From Solibacillus sp. FSL W7-1436 (GTDB taxonomy: Bacteria; Bacillota; Bacilli; Bacillales_A; Planococcaceae), in assembly GCF_038007305.1 (NCBI RefSeq), contig NZ_JBBOWV010000001.1:1065501-1129500 (forward strand): a DNA stretch of 64,000 nucleotides. Reading direction: 5' to 3'. The notes below the pieces were generated by a model. It was not told the DNA's origin. It ran no database searches and saw nothing but the letters and a program-made list of their open reading frames with translations. Shown here one piece after another: positions 17,633 to 26,824 of the stretch. The translations under genes were made by a program, and so were the position numbers. The first letter of the stretch is position 1. Each line of letters begins with the position of its first letter.

Positions 17633-17914
17633 CTATACTTTTACATCGTCATACGCATCGCTTTTTTGGAATGAAGAAACGACATATGAACAAATAGCAT
17701 TCATCTTGTAATTATTTTCTCGAGCATAATCCGCAGCGGCATCTAAAAGCTTTTTGGCTACCCCCTGGCCGCGCAGTACATCGGATACATACGTATGATC
17801 CATATTCATGACACCGTCACGTAAAACCCAAGTAATTTCGGCAACACGCTGACCATTCAATTCATATTCCAGAGCACCATAGTTGTTTCCTTTGTCTTTT
17901 AAATTAAATTCCAT
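17633..17914 (-). CDS. YjdJ-type mini GNAT acetyltransferase-fold protein
   Basis: 93 residues, the size of the YjdJ/COG2388 mini-GNAT family rather than a full acetyltransferase. It shows the acetyl-CoA binding loop LRGQGVAKKLLDAAADYARE at about residues 48-67 and the conserved NAICSYV strand. In this family substrates are mostly unknown. AGAAGGAGG precedes the ATG. It stands as a single gene. Confidence 0.85.
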   Translation of the reverse strand: MEFNLKDKGNNYGALEYELNGQRVAEITWVLRDGVMNMDHTYVSDVLRGQGVAKKLLDAAADYARENNYKMNAICSYVVSSFQKSDAYDDVKV

Positions 17915-17965
17915 ATTTCTCCCTCCTTCTGTACTTCACAATATACCATAATTTGAATTTTCAAT

Positions 17966-17994
17966 AAAAATAAAAGCACCCGTTTTACGAGTGC
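17966..17994 (-). terminator. Intrinsic terminator after the DUF1002 gene
   Basis: GCACCCGT (17976-17983) and ACGAGTGC (17987-17994) pair with one G:U around a short loop; plus-strand A-rich run at 17966-17975. Confidence 0.75.
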
Positions 17995-18012
17995 CTTCAT
18001 TGGAGAACTATT

Positions 18013-18927
18013 TTATTTGAACCATGAGGAGATGGTATTGATCAAATTATTGAAGAAATTTTTAACACTTTGCCAAAATCCCTCATCCTCTAATATCGCA
18101 CCGAACTTCTCATCGAATTTTGCTGTTAAATCCGAAAGCTGTGATGATAATTTACTGAAGTCGATATTCAGGTTACTGATTCGGTCCATTAAATCAACTA
18201 AAAGCTGACGGTCTGCTTCACTTAAATTGATTTGCAGTTTGTTCAACTGCTCTTCAACAATTTGCTGTACTTCCTCTTTTGATGCCGGTTTATTTTCAGC
18301 AATCGCTTTTTTGATTTCCGTTAGTAACTCCGCGACTTGTGCATCTGAAACTCCTGCCGATTCCGCAATTGATGTAGCAACGGATAATTCATCATTCGCG
18401 ACATCTGTACGTTCAATATCCAATGTCTCGCCTGTCTTTGCTTCATAGGCTTTATATATTCCTACCAGTGCAGAGTGACCTGTTACAGGTTTTGGAGCCG
18501 CAATTTCCACAATTGCATCTTCAATACCTGCCGTCAACATCGCATTCGCATACATTTCCGATGTTACTTGTGTAATATTATCTGGTGTAACGATACTAAT
18601 CGTAAGTCCCTTGCCAGCATCCTGACGTGTAATTTTAGCAGACGAAAACATGCGTGAACTCGGGTTACTATCTTTTATATATTTTGCTAAATCCTGTCCT
18701 GAAATTGTAATTTCATCTATTTCTGTTTCCTGATCTACACGCAATGCAGTTTTCACTGTTTCCTTTTCATCAGCAGATAAATTGCCTCCATAAACAACGA
18801 TTGGTACACCGAGCTTTTCATTGATTGGATTTTTTTGTTCTGTAGTCGCCGCAGAAGCGCTCATTGGTAAAACGAAAGAAATCAGTAACACGAAAGTTGC
18901 GATGACTGCCATCCATTTTTGTCTCAT
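18013..18927 (-). CDS. ypuA: YpuA-like secreted DUF1002 protein
   Basis: 304 residues with a signal peptide (MRQKWMAVIATFVLL to the SASA cleavage region near residue 26). The DUF1002 domain follows (KLGVPIVVYGGNLSADEKETVK, RMFSSAKITRQDAGKGL, PVTGHSALVGIYKAYE), then a helical C-terminal region with a coiled-coil-like stretch (LSEADRQLLVDLMDRI) and an amphipathic Trp/Phe end. The family is exported in Bacilli; its function is not established. It is monocistronic. Confidence 0.88.
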   Translation of the reverse strand: MRQKWMAVIATFVLLISFVLPMSASAATTEQKNPINEKLGVPIVVYGGNLSADEKETVKTALRVDQETEIDEITISGQDLAKYIKDSNPSSRMFSSAKITRQDAGKGLTISIVTPDNITQVTSEMYANAMLTAGIEDAIVEIAAPKPVTGHSALVGIYKAYEAKTGETLDIERTDVANDELSVATSIAESAGVSDAQVAELLTEIKKAIAENKPASKEEVQQIVEEQLNKLQINLSEADRQLLVDLMDRISNLNIDFSKLSSQLSDLTAKFDEKFGAILEDEGFWQSVKNFFNNLINTISSWFK

Positions 18928-19046
18928 TTATAAATCCCCCTTTGCGAATGTATATGTTGTCCGATTATACTGTACATTCTCTAATTAATACGAATAAAAA
19001 AAGTAAAAGGTTTCATATGCATTTCCCCTTTTACTTATATTTGTAT

Positions 19047-19904
19047 TTAAACGATTTCTGTCCAGCCGTCTTTTTGCGTAATTTTACGTGCTTTCATTAG
19101 CGTACCTAGTGCACGTTTAAACGAACCTTTACTCATATTGAACATTTCAGAAATTTCCTCTGGTGTTGACTTATCGCCAAATGGCATCTTTCCGCCGACA
19201 CTTTCTAAATATGCGAAGATCTTTTCAGCATCATCACCTAAACGCTCATGTTTTCGAGGTAAAAATGAGCCGTTTAACGAACCATCTTCCTTCACATCAA
19301 CAATGCGCACCGACACTTCTTGTCCTAAACGCGGCTCAGCTTTCATTTCTGATTCGTGTACGAAAATACGATATGGTTTTTCAACGCCTAATAAAAACGA
19401 GCCTACTGGTAATAGACGGTATGGTCGAGCTGTAATGTTTTTATTGAACATATCTTCTGCTGCGCCTTCATACATGTCATTAACCTTTTCTTCTGTAATT
19501 AACCGACCGAATAAATCCCCGTTGCGATCTGTACGTAATGTAATATACAAATGATCGCCTGCTTCCGGCCATACTTCTTCAATAGCCGGTAAGTCTTCAG
19601 CCCGTACTAATACTTCACGGGAAGTACCGATATCACAGAAAGCACCTTCTTTTGTCACTTTCAACACACGTGCCCAACCGTAATCCGCTTCTGTAATATG
19701 CGGAATGGCTGTCGTTGCCTGAAGGTCTCCGCGGCGATCCGTATAAAGGAATACTTTTAAAACATCGCCGATTGCAATTGTTTCTGCTACATCTGATGCA
19801 TTTAAAGGAATTTCCAATTCACCATTTGTTAAAATATAACGTGACCCTTGCTCTTCCAATACCGTTAATTCCACTACTTGTCCTGATTTTATTAATTGAT
19901 TCAT
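19047..19904 (-). CDS. cvfB: CvfB-like S1 RNA-binding protein
   Basis: 285 residues in the CvfB/YitL family: three tandem S1-like domains followed by a winged-helix-like C-terminus (FGDKSTPEEISEMFNMSKGSFKRALG). The TEADYGWARVLKVTKEGAFCDIG strand pattern is typical. CvfB in Staphylococcus binds RNA and affects virulence and growth. The start is the second of two adjacent ATG codons (19904), 6 bases after GGAG. It follows mntR by 26 bases and is probably co-transcribed with it. Confidence 0.88.
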   Translation of the reverse strand: MNQLIKSGQVVELTVLEEQGSRYILTNGELEIPLNASDVAETIAIGDVLKVFLYTDRRGDLQATTAIPHITEADYGWARVLKVTKEGAFCDIGTSREVLVRAEDLPAIEEVWPEAGDHLYITLRTDRNGDLFGRLITEEKVNDMYEGAAEDMFNKNITARPYRLLPVGSFLLGVEKPYRIFVHESEMKAEPRLGQEVSVRIVDVKEDGSLNGSFLPRKHERLGDDAEKIFAYLESVGGKMPFGDKSTPEEISEMFNMSKGSFKRALGTLMKARKITQKDGWTEIV

Positions 19905-19930
19905 CATATTCTCCTTTTTCTTGTTAATCA

Positions 19931-20350
19931 TTACATACTATGATTTGATTTCATTTCTTCCAGCTTCTTGGTCAATTGAGGCTCTTCTTCTAAAAGCTGT
20001 ACAAGATCCGCAATGCGATCAATGGAATTCCAGCTTAAGTGATGTTCAATACCTTCAACATCTTCATATATACGTTCTTCATCAACCCCTATTAAACGCA
20101 AAAATTGTTCCAGCAAATCATGTCGCTGAACAAGTCTCTTTCCTAACTTTTGCCCTTTTGGCGTTAATGTTAAGCCTCTATATTTTTCATAAATTAAATA
20201 GCCGTCTTTATCCAATTTCTGCACCATTTTTGTAACGGAGGAAGGTAGAACAGATAAAGCTTCAGCAATATCGGACACACGTGCATACCCTTTATGTTCA
20301 ATTAATAGATAAATTTGTTCGATGTGGTCCTCCATGCTAGGTGTTGGCAT
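19931..20350 (-). CDS. mntR: Manganese-responsive regulator MntR
   Basis: A DtxR-family dimeric repressor that senses Mn(II). From ATG 20350 the protein has 139 residues, close to the 142 of B. subtilis. All six Mn ligands known in B. subtilis are present at the same numbers: Asp8, Glu11, His77, Glu99, Glu102 and His103. The winged helix is at about residues 22-65 ([22 protein letters not shown]). No mntH or mntABCD gene is in this window, so its targets lie elsewhere. It is upstream of cvfB. Confidence 0.95.
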   Translation of the reverse strand: MPTPSMEDHIEQIYLLIEHKGYARVSDIAEALSVLPSSVTKMVQKLDKDGYLIYEKYRGLTLTPKGQKLGKRLVQRHDLLEQFLRLIGVDEERIYEDVEGIEHHLSWNSIDRIADLVQLLEEEPQLTKKLEEMKSNHSM

Positions 20351-20662
20351 AGCTGTTCCCTCTCTTTCCAATTGCTTCTTTCAGTTTACTACAATTCCAC
20401 GCAAAAAGTTAACTGAAAACAGTATTCGCTTAAATTACATTCATTCAGTTTCATAACAATTTGGCTATGGTTTATACGGGGAGCAGATTAGTCAGCCTTT
20501 GCCGTAATTATGGCAATAAAAACAGCCTCCTACACTAAAAGGCATTAAAAGAAAAAGGCTATTGCAATTAGTATGCCCCTAATTGAATAACCTCTTCATT
20601 TTATCTTTATAAACTTTGACCATCACTGCTTATATACAAAAAGAAGACATTGTAATCACTTC
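20351..20662. other. 312-base intergenic region between mntR and the ComFB gene
   Basis: AT-rich. It must hold the mntR promoter and the end of the ComFB transcript. I see short hairpins (TTGCCGTAATTATGGCAA at about 20498-20515) but no clear terminator and no open frame with a ribosome binding site. Confidence 0.4.
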
Positions 20663-20950
20663 TTATGGATGCTTGGGATATTGTTTTACAATGTGAAGTG
20701 CACGGATAATTTGTTTGTTGATTTCCTCAAGATTTTCCGGTGTGCTCATTTGTTGAAATACTGCATCTCTCGTCTCGTTTGATGTAACATAACGAGCCGG
20801 CAATACATTTAAAACAATTGCATTCACATCCATCTCACATTGTTCACAATGGCAAAATGTTTGATATTCAACGCCATGCAGCAGAAAACTAACAAGCCCT
20901 CTTACAATTTCTTCTGTTACATTTATTAATTTAATACCTGACATTGTCAT
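20663..20950 (-). CDS. comFB: Late competence protein ComFB family
   Basis: 95 residues. It has the cysteine motif CHCEQCEMDVNAIVLNVLP (Cys-x-Cys-x2-Cys) followed by ARYVTS, the signature of ComFB, a small zinc-binding protein encoded in the B. subtilis comF operon. No comFA or comFC is nearby, so this is a stand-alone copy. The start at ATG 20950 is 6 bases after GAGG. A role in competence is only suggested by the family name. Confidence 0.85.
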   Translation of the reverse strand: MTMSGIKLINVTEEIVRGLVSFLLHGVEYQTFCHCEQCEMDVNAIVLNVLPARYVTSNETRDAVFQQMSTPENLEEINKQIIRALHIVKQYPKHP

Positions 20951-21077
20951 CTTTCGCCTCATTTATAAAACTAGATTCTCTTCTCCAATCATATAACGCC
21001 AAGTAATTTAACTCAAACATTTCGATTAGCATATAAGGCTTTGTTACTTTCGAGTAATAAAAATCGAAGTACATTTC

Positions 21078-21108
21078 AAAAAAATCCTCCCTTTATTAAA
21101 AGGGAGGA
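21078..21108 (-). terminator. Intrinsic terminator after the penicillin acylase gene
   Basis: TCCTCCCTT (21085-21093) and AAGGGAGGA (21100-21108) are perfect arms; the plus-strand A-run at 21078-21084 gives the U-tract. Confidence 0.9.
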
Positions 21109-21122
21109 CCATTTCAATTTTG

Positions 21123-23534
21123 CTATTCGGCTTTTAGAATCAATTCATAACCATGATCGATATCGCCATCGATTTTCGTTTTATGATAGCGCCCGTAAAC
21201 CCAGTTTGAAGTCTGGTTGTCATACCATTTCGACTTCACATGTCCGCTCTGTCCCGGACCAACAATATGATAGGCTGACGATAAATCATCCAAGTCGGCA
21301 ACAAAGCGCCATGATGCACCGTGATTTACATTTCCGCTGCCATCTTCAGAAGCTGCCTGCACGGTAACACTAGAACCGCCAACCGGTAGTTTTTCAGGGT
21401 TGACATAGTCTGCTAAAAAGTCAGATGCGCTTGCTAATGGATGATCAAATGTCAGCTGATTATAGCTGCCCCATTTCCATTTTGAAACAGACGTCCCAAA
21501 TTTACCTTTAATCTTCGTTACAGCATCCTCGAATGCAGTATAAACGAATTTATCCAATCCGCCTTCTTCTGTAATCCAGACACCCGGATTACCTGCATAG
21601 GCATCACGCAGCATTTGGTCGGTGATTTGCGATTTGCCAGGCATTAATTTATAAACATCTTCCGGCATCGCATCTTGGAATAACGCTTTTTCCATATTTT
21701 CGATTAAGAAGTGGTACACAAGTGGTGCACCTTGGTCTTTGTCATCGTAATACTCCCATTCTTCCAGAAGTGTAATGACATTCTTGTACTTGCCCTCTTT
21801 GTCTTGAGCTTTAATCGTTTCAAGCAAGTCTGGTAAAAATTCTGCGGCATGCAAATTCTTTTTATCCATTTGCATTCCTTTCATTTCTGCAACAGAAAGC
21901 TTTAATAATTCACCTGTTTCCTCATCATACATCGGTGTTTTAATCATCTCTACGATTCGCTCATATCGATAAGGCTGTGCCCAAAGATTTGAAATATGGT
22001 AAGGGTATTCTTCGCCTACAACTTGATTGTTTGCTGTTGCGATATAGCCTTCTTCCGGATTAATAACTGTTGGCAGCTCGTCAAATGGGATATAGCTTTC
22101 CCAGCCATATTCCGAAGAGTTACCTGGTACCGGTAAAGCACCTGTACCTTGTTTACGGATTGGCACTAGACCATTTGCTTTGTATGCAATTGTTCCATCA
22201 GTTGAAGCGAACACAAAGTTTTGTGCCGGTGCTTTAAAGTCCTCTAGCGCAACTTCGAACTCTTCCCAGTTTGTCGCTTTATTGAAGCCTAATACTGCTT
22301 TCAATTCCTGTGTTGATTGCAGTGCTGTCCACTGCATAGAGAACTGCTCTTTCATCTTTGTATCTTTTAGTACAATGTTGGAAATGATTGGACCATGGCG
22401 TGTTTCCACAACTTCAAAGTCCACCGTTTCGCCGTCTTTTACTTTGATCGGCTCCTGTCTTACAGTTGCCTCTTCCCATTCACCATCATATTCAAATTCA
22501 TATGGGTTTTCCGGGTTTGGTTTTTCAATATATAGATCTTGCACATCCGGGTTCACATTCGTTACGCCCCATGCAATTTGTTCGTTATGCCCAAGAATAA
22601 TTCCAGGAATCCCTGCAAAAATTACACCACTTACATTTTGTTCAGGTGATTCCAGATGCATCTGATACCATACAGATGGCGTGCTTAATCCTAAATGCGG
22701 ATCATCTGCAAGCAATGGCTTACCTGATTTTGTGAGCTCACCACTAACAACCCAGTTATTACTGCCATTATGTTCCGAAGGTAAATAATCTGTTGGAATG
22801 GCACTTGCAATATCCGTTTCCAGATTTAAATTTGCTTCAATAATTGATTGAGCATTTTCCGGGTACTCTACAAATAATTCTTCAGCTTGTTCTTTTGTAT
22901 AGTTTTGCATTGCCCATGATCGGAAAACTTGCTGATTCCAGTTTCCGCCCAAGTCATATGCCATATATTTTCCGATAGTCAAAGAATCAATCGGTGTCCA
23001 AGCTTCAGGCGTATACCCGAGTAATTTGAATTCATATGAAAGTTTGCTTGTATCTTTGACTTCATCGATAAATGCATTTACACCTTCTGCATACCATTCA
23101 AGAATTTGTTTTGACTGTGCATCATAGCCATCCCATGATAACTCCGCAGCATGTCGTAAACTGAATGTACGGAAAAACTTATCGGTATTTACTGCAGATT
23201 CACCAACGACTTCGGCTAATGTTCCGCTTGCTTGGCGGCGCGCCAAATCCATTTGGAATAAACGATCCTGTGCCTGTACATAACCTTGTGCACGGTATAG
23301 ATCTGCATCAGACTTGGCCACAATATGTGGTACCCCTACACCATCTCTCGTAACTTCCACATCATCATCTAAAATTGAGACCGCAAGTTCACCTTCAATG
23401 ACAGGTTTAGAGTTCGCTACGTATAAGTGCAATCCGGCTACTGCTGCACCACCTACAATAATTAAAATTCCAACTGCCCAGATGACGATGTTTATAAATT
23501 TGCGCCCTTTTGACTTTTTCATCTGCTGTGCCAC
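21123..23534 (-). CDS. Penicillin acylase family protein
   Basis: 803 residues of the N-terminal nucleophile (Ntn) hydrolase penicillin amidase family (S45). One N-terminal membrane segment or signal anchor is at about residues 12-34. The autocatalytic processing site and catalytic serine are in GSNNWVVSG, with the beta-subunit starting at that Ser. HLGLSTPSVWYQMHL follows as in the family. Natural substrates may be N-acyl-homoserine lactones or other amides rather than penicillins; the sequence does not tell. The start GTG 23534 follows AGAGGTG. It is monocistronic. Confidence 0.9.
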   Translation of the reverse strand: MAQQMKKSKGRKFINIVIWAVGILIIVGGAAVAGLHLYVANSKPVIEGELAVSILDDDVEVTRDGVGVPHIVAKSDADLYRAQGYVQAQDRLFQMDLARRQASGTLAEVVGESAVNTDKFFRTFSLRHAAELSWDGYDAQSKQILEWYAEGVNAFIDEVKDTSKLSYEFKLLGYTPEAWTPIDSLTIGKYMAYDLGGNWNQQVFRSWAMQNYTKEQAEELFVEYPENAQSIIEANLNLETDIASAIPTDYLPSEHNGSNNWVVSGELTKSGKPLLADDPHLGLSTPSVWYQMHLESPEQNVSGVIFAGIPGIILGHNEQIAWGVTNVNPDVQDLYIEKPNPENPYEFEYDGEWEEATVRQEPIKVKDGETVDFEVVETRHGPIISNIVLKDTKMKEQFSMQWTALQSTQELKAVLGFNKATNWEEFEVALEDFKAPAQNFVFASTDGTIAYKANGLVPIRKQGTGALPVPGNSSEYGWESYIPFDELPTVINPEEGYIATANNQVVGEEYPYHISNLWAQPYRYERIVEMIKTPMYDEETGELLKLSVAEMKGMQMDKKNLHAAEFLPDLLETIKAQDKEGKYKNVITLLEEWEYYDDKDQGAPLVYHFLIENMEKALFQDAMPEDVYKLMPGKSQITDQMLRDAYAGNPGVWITEEGGLDKFVYTAFEDAVTKIKGKFGTSVSKWKWGSYNQLTFDHPLASASDFLADYVNPEKLPVGGSSVTVQAASEDGSGNVNHGASWRFVADLDDLSSAYHIVGPGQSGHVKSKWYDNQTSNWVYGRYHKTKIDGDIDHGYELILKAE

Positions 23535-23611
23535 TAATTCCACCTCTTTTATTCGTTTTTTACAAAGCTTTAATATGCTGTAAAAGTTCTTTTTCTATTA
23601 GTCTATTCATC

Positions 23612-24370
23612 TTACACCGTTTTTAATTTTAATACGATAGGGCAATGATCGCTACCTAAAATTTCTGGCTGTATTGATGCTTCCTCTACTTTTTCCACAA
23701 GTCGGTCCGAGATTATAAAATAGTCGATGCGCCATCCGATATTTCGCTCACGTACTTTCGCCATATAGCTCCACCATGTAAAGTGGTCGGTTTCTTCCGG
23801 GTGGAAATGTCGAAATGTATCTGTAAAACCGCTTGCAAGTAAGTCTGTCATTCTCCCGCGCTCTTCATATGTAAATCCGGAATTTCCGATATTGGATTTC
23901 ACATTTTTAATATCCAATTCACTATGTGCAACATTCAAATCTCCACAATAAATGACGGGCTTTTTCGCATCAAGTTCCTTCAAATATAATGCCATTCGGT
24001 CTTCCCATTGAAGACGCTCCTCCAAACGGGTTAAATCCCTTTTTGCATTCGGTGTGTACGTATTCACTAAATAAAATTTTTCATACTCCAACGTCAGGAT
24101 ACGTCCTTCATCTGCCGCAATTTCGTTTTCGATACCGTAATACACTGCTAACGGTTCATGTTTCGTAAATACAGCCGTACCGGAATAGCCTTTTTTCACT
24201 GCCGAATGCCAGTATTGATAATATCCTTCCAGTTGAAGGTCAATCTGTCCTGGCTGGCATTTCGTTTCCTGGATACAGAAAAAATCCGCATCCATTTCAT
24301 TAAAATAATCCAAAAATCCTTTATTAACACAAGCACGTATGCCATTTACATTCCACGAAATAAATTTCAT
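23612..24370 (-). CDS. exoA: Exodeoxyribonuclease III / AP endonuclease
   Basis: 252 residues matching the Xth/ExoA family, which cleaves 5' to abasic sites in base-excision repair. Catalytic landmarks are WNVNGIRA, QETKCQ (Glu metal ligand), TYTPNA, CGDLNVAH (Asp-Leu-Asn), RIDYFIIS and the terminal GSDHCPI with the general base His. GGAG precedes the ATG. It is a single-gene unit 79 bases after the penicillin acylase start region. Confidence 0.95.
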   Translation of the reverse strand: MKFISWNVNGIRACVNKGFLDYFNEMDADFFCIQETKCQPGQIDLQLEGYYQYWHSAVKKGYSGTAVFTKHEPLAVYYGIENEIAADEGRILTLEYEKFYLVNTYTPNAKRDLTRLEERLQWEDRMALYLKELDAKKPVIYCGDLNVAHSELDIKNVKSNIGNSGFTYEERGRMTDLLASGFTDTFRHFHPEETDHFTWWSYMAKVRERNIGWRIDYFIISDRLVEKVEEASIQPEILGSDHCPIVLKLKTV

Positions 24371-24412
24371 CTTCCTGCTCCTTTTATGTAACCCAAATTA
24401 AAATTACCCATT

Positions 24413-24445
24413 AAAAAAAGAACTCGCGCTAAATTAGCACGAGTT
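24413..24445 (-). terminator. Intrinsic terminator after murB
   Basis: AACTCGCGCT (24421-24430) and AGCACGAGTT (24436-24445) pair with one G:U mismatch; plus-strand A-run at 24413-24419. Confidence 0.85.
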
Positions 24446-24469
24446 GAAGTCATTTTATATCTTCCAAGA

Positions 24470-25390
24470 TCAGTCTTCACCGACGATTTTTACTTCCATT
24501 TCCAAGTCGATATCATACTTTTCTTTTACAACACGCTGTACCATTTGAATTGTGTCGATATAGTCCTTTGCCGTAGCATTGTTTTTATTGACGATAAATC
24601 CTGCATGCTTTGTAGAAACCTCTGCCCCTCCGACACCTTTGCCTTGCAATTCACTATCCTGAATTAGTTTACCTGCAAAATAACCTGGGGGACGTTTGAA
24701 TACACTGCCTGCTGAAGGATATTCAAGCGGCTGCTTCGATTCACGCTGGAAAGTTAAATCGGCTATCTTCTCATCGATTTGCTTTTGATCACCATATGCT
24801 AACTGGAACGTAGCAGACAGTACGAAATAGCCCTTTTTAGCAATAATGCTTTTCCGGTAGGAAAGTTCAAGTTGCTCGTTGTTCAACTCAAGAAGTTCTC
24901 CTTCCGGTGTTAAAACTTTACATGTTGTGACGATATCCTTAACCTCACCACCGTAAGCGCCGGCATTCATTGCCATTGCTCCACCGATTGAACCTGGAAT
25001 ACCACATGCAAACTCAAAACCGGTTAAGCTTTGAGCTGCGACTTGTTTTGATACTTCTTTGATCAATGCACCACTTTGTGCATAAACCGTATCACCTTCA
25101 ATGCGAATTTCGTCCAATAAAGCAAAATGCAGGACGATCCCTCGTACACCGCCATCACGTACGACCATATTGGAGCCGTTCCCCAGCATGAGTAGCGGTA
25201 CATTTTTTTCATATGCATACTTAACGACAGCTGCTGCTTGCTCTTCTGTTTTCGGCAGCACTAAAATATCTGCCTTACCGCCAAGTTTTGTCATCGTATA
25301 TTTTTTTAAGGTTTCATTTTTTTTTATATTAGTTGAAGGAATCCATTGTAATAAATCATTTTCCCACTGTTGAATTGTCATAAAAAACAT
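24470..25390 (-). CDS. murB: UDP-N-acetylmuramate dehydrogenase MurB
   Basis: FAD enzyme that reduces enolpyruvyl-UDP-GlcNAc to UDP-MurNAc with NADPH. It shows TMTKLGGKADILVLP, LGNGSNMVVRDGGVRGIV, GIPGSIGGAMAMNAGAYG for FAD binding, YRKSI, and AGSVFKRPPG. The length is about 306. The start is uncertain between ATG 25390 (close to AAAGGA) and ATG 25381, which is further from it; the difference is three residues. It stands alone, away from the dcw cluster, as the second murB copy of some Bacilli does. Confidence 0.93.
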   Translation of the reverse strand: MFFMTIQQWENDLLQWIPSTNIKKNETLKKYTMTKLGGKADILVLPKTEEQAAAVVKYAYEKNVPLLMLGNGSNMVVRDGGVRGIVLHFALLDEIRIEGDTVYAQSGALIKEVSKQVAAQSLTGFEFACGIPGSIGGAMAMNAGAYGGEVKDIVTTCKVLTPEGELLELNNEQLELSYRKSIIAKKGYFVLSATFQLAYGDQKQIDEKIADLTFQRESKQPLEYPSAGSVFKRPPGYFAGKLIQDSELQGKGVGGAEVSTKHAGFIVNKNNATAKDYIDTIQMVQRVVKEKYDIDLEMEVKIVGED

Positions 25391-25466
25391 TTTCCTTTCC
25401 TGTAAAGCTGACGTACTTTTTAAGTATCTGTTTTTATAACGCTTTTTACAAGTAAAACAGCATGAT

Positions 25467-25772
25467 TTATAACCAAGTTTTCGCCCATATTTCAATTTCT
25501 CTCACAGTTTGTTCAAGTGAGCGCCCTTTATCCGTTAAATTATACTCAACACGAACAGGTACTTCCGAGTATACCTTCCGTTCAACAATACCTTCTTTTT
25601 CGAGCTCCTTTAAACGCTCTGACAGTAAGCGTCCACTGATCGGCAATGCTGATTCAATCGCATTGAAACGTTGAGGTCCTTCTAACAATTGGTAAATAAT
25701 TAAAGCTGTCCAGCGCTTTCCAACAAGCTCCATTGCTTTTGACAGACGCGGGCATAGTGCTGATTCTTTCAT
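25467..25772 (-). CDS. HxlR family repressor, YodB-like redox sensor
   Basis: 101 residues of the HxlR winged-helix family (LVGKRWTALIIYQLLEGPQRFNAI, LSERLKELEKEGIVERKVY). A cysteine near the N-terminus (ESALCPRL, Cys7) sits where YodB of B. subtilis and QsrR of Staphylococcus carry their redox-active cysteine, which senses quinones and diamide. The next gene upstream on the same strand encodes an azoreductase, the typical YodB target. The start ATG 25772 follows GAGGTG. An inverted repeat in its own upstream region suggests autoregulation. Confidence 0.85.
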   Translation of the reverse strand: MKESALCPRLSKAMELVGKRWTALIIYQLLEGPQRFNAIESALPISGRLLSERLKELEKEGIVERKVYSEVPVRVEYNLTDKGRSLEQTVREIEIWAKTWL

Positions 25773-25854
25773 TTTCTTCACCTCATTCACTACTCTAAAA
25801 CTAAATTTATTTAACTGCTACTTATTATATTACCACTTCTCACTAATTACAAAA

Positions 25855-25869
25855 AGTAAGTAGCTTACT
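25855..25869 (-). promoter_or_regulatory. Inverted repeat upstream of the HxlR gene
   Basis: AGTAAG (25855-25860), spacer TAG, CTTACT (25864-25869): a perfect 6-bp palindrome about 85 bases before the start codon. It shares AGTA/TACT half-ends with the repeat upstream of the azoreductase gene. Confidence 0.4.
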
Positions 25870-25910
25870 GCAAAGTGAAATTTTATCTTCAGCCATACTG
25901 TGAAGCGATT

Positions 25911-25950
25911 AAAAAAAGAAGGGAGCCCACAATTTTGTGAGCAACCCTTC
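25911..25950 (-). terminator. Intrinsic terminator after the azoreductase gene
   Basis: GAAGGG and CCCTTC outer arms with CCCACAA/TTGTGAG inner pairing; the plus-strand A-run 25911-25917 becomes the U-tract. Confidence 0.85.
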
Positions 25951-25971
25951 TCTACTATATGAGTAATTAGA

Positions 25972-26610
25972 TTAAGCTGTTACTTTTGCTAAATTTTGTG
26001 CTGCAGCTTTTACTTTTTCTAAGCCATCAGCAATAATTTGTTCAGCTCCAGCCGGATTTGATGCATGACCTTCGATAATAACTTCATCAATTTTTTCCAT
26101 GCCATATACGCCGCCAATAACTGCATTAATGTAGTTTACTGACATTTCTGATGCAGATGCTTGTGGTGTTGAGTAAATACCGCCGCGAGCGTTTAATACA
26201 ATATATTTTTTATCAGTCATTAAGCTTACTAATTGACCTTGTTCATCGTATTTGAATGAATAGCCTGCGCCATAAGTGTAATCGATAAATGATTGTAATG
26301 CTGCTGGAATTGTTAAGTTCCATAATGGGAATGCGAATACGACTACATCTGCTGCTGTTAATACTTCACGAGATTTGTTGAAAGCAGCTAAAGAACCTGC
26401 TTCGATTGCTGCTAATTCTTCGCCAGCTTGTGCTTTACCGAAAGCATTGAATAATTCTTGACCGAAATATGGCATATTCTCTTCAAATACATCAAAAGTT
26501 GTTACATTTAAACCTTCATTGTTCGCTACTTCTGCCATGAATGTTTCATACATTTTTGTTGATACGCCATCCGGACGGTTATTTGCTTTTACTACTAATA
26601 CGTTTGTCAT
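25972..26610 (-). CDS. azoR: FMN-dependent NADH-azoreductase
   Basis: 212 residues of the AzoR/flavodoxin-fold quinone reductase family. It shows the FMN phosphate loop (ANNRPDGVSTKM), FAFPLWNLTIPAALQSFIDY, and ARGGIY near the isoalloxazine site. Family members reduce quinones and azo compounds by two electrons and protect against electrophiles. ATG 26610 is 8 bases after GGGAG. A YodB-like gene follows it on the same strand, separated by a terminator. Confidence 0.92.
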   Translation of the reverse strand: MTNVLVVKANNRPDGVSTKMYETFMAEVANNEGLNVTTFDVFEENMPYFGQELFNAFGKAQAGEELAAIEAGSLAAFNKSREVLTAADVVVFAFPLWNLTIPAALQSFIDYTYGAGYSFKYDEQGQLVSLMTDKKYIVLNARGGIYSTPQASASEMSVNYINAVIGGVYGMEKIDEVIIEGHASNPAGAEQIIADGLEKVKAAAQNLAKVTA

Positions 26611-26668
26611 TTTCATTTCTCCCTACTATTTTCAATATTATTTATTTTTGAAATTTTTATCTTGTTTT

Positions 26669-26694
26669 AAAGTATCTCAAATTCGAGGTACTTT
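26669..26694 (-). promoter_or_regulatory. Candidate HxlR operator upstream of the azoreductase gene
   Basis: AAAGTATCTC (26669-26678) and GAGGTACTTT (26685-26694) form an inverted repeat with one mismatch around 6 bases, about 60 bases before the start codon, in promoter range. Confidence 0.5.
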
Positions 26695-26824
26695 TATATA
26701 ATAAAAGAACAACCTAAAAAAATCAATTAGATTGCTCTCATACTTTAGTCTGAATCCCTATTTCGCATTTATATAACATCACTAATTTAGGAGGTTTTTC
26801 CCATTAATGCACTAAACACTCCCG

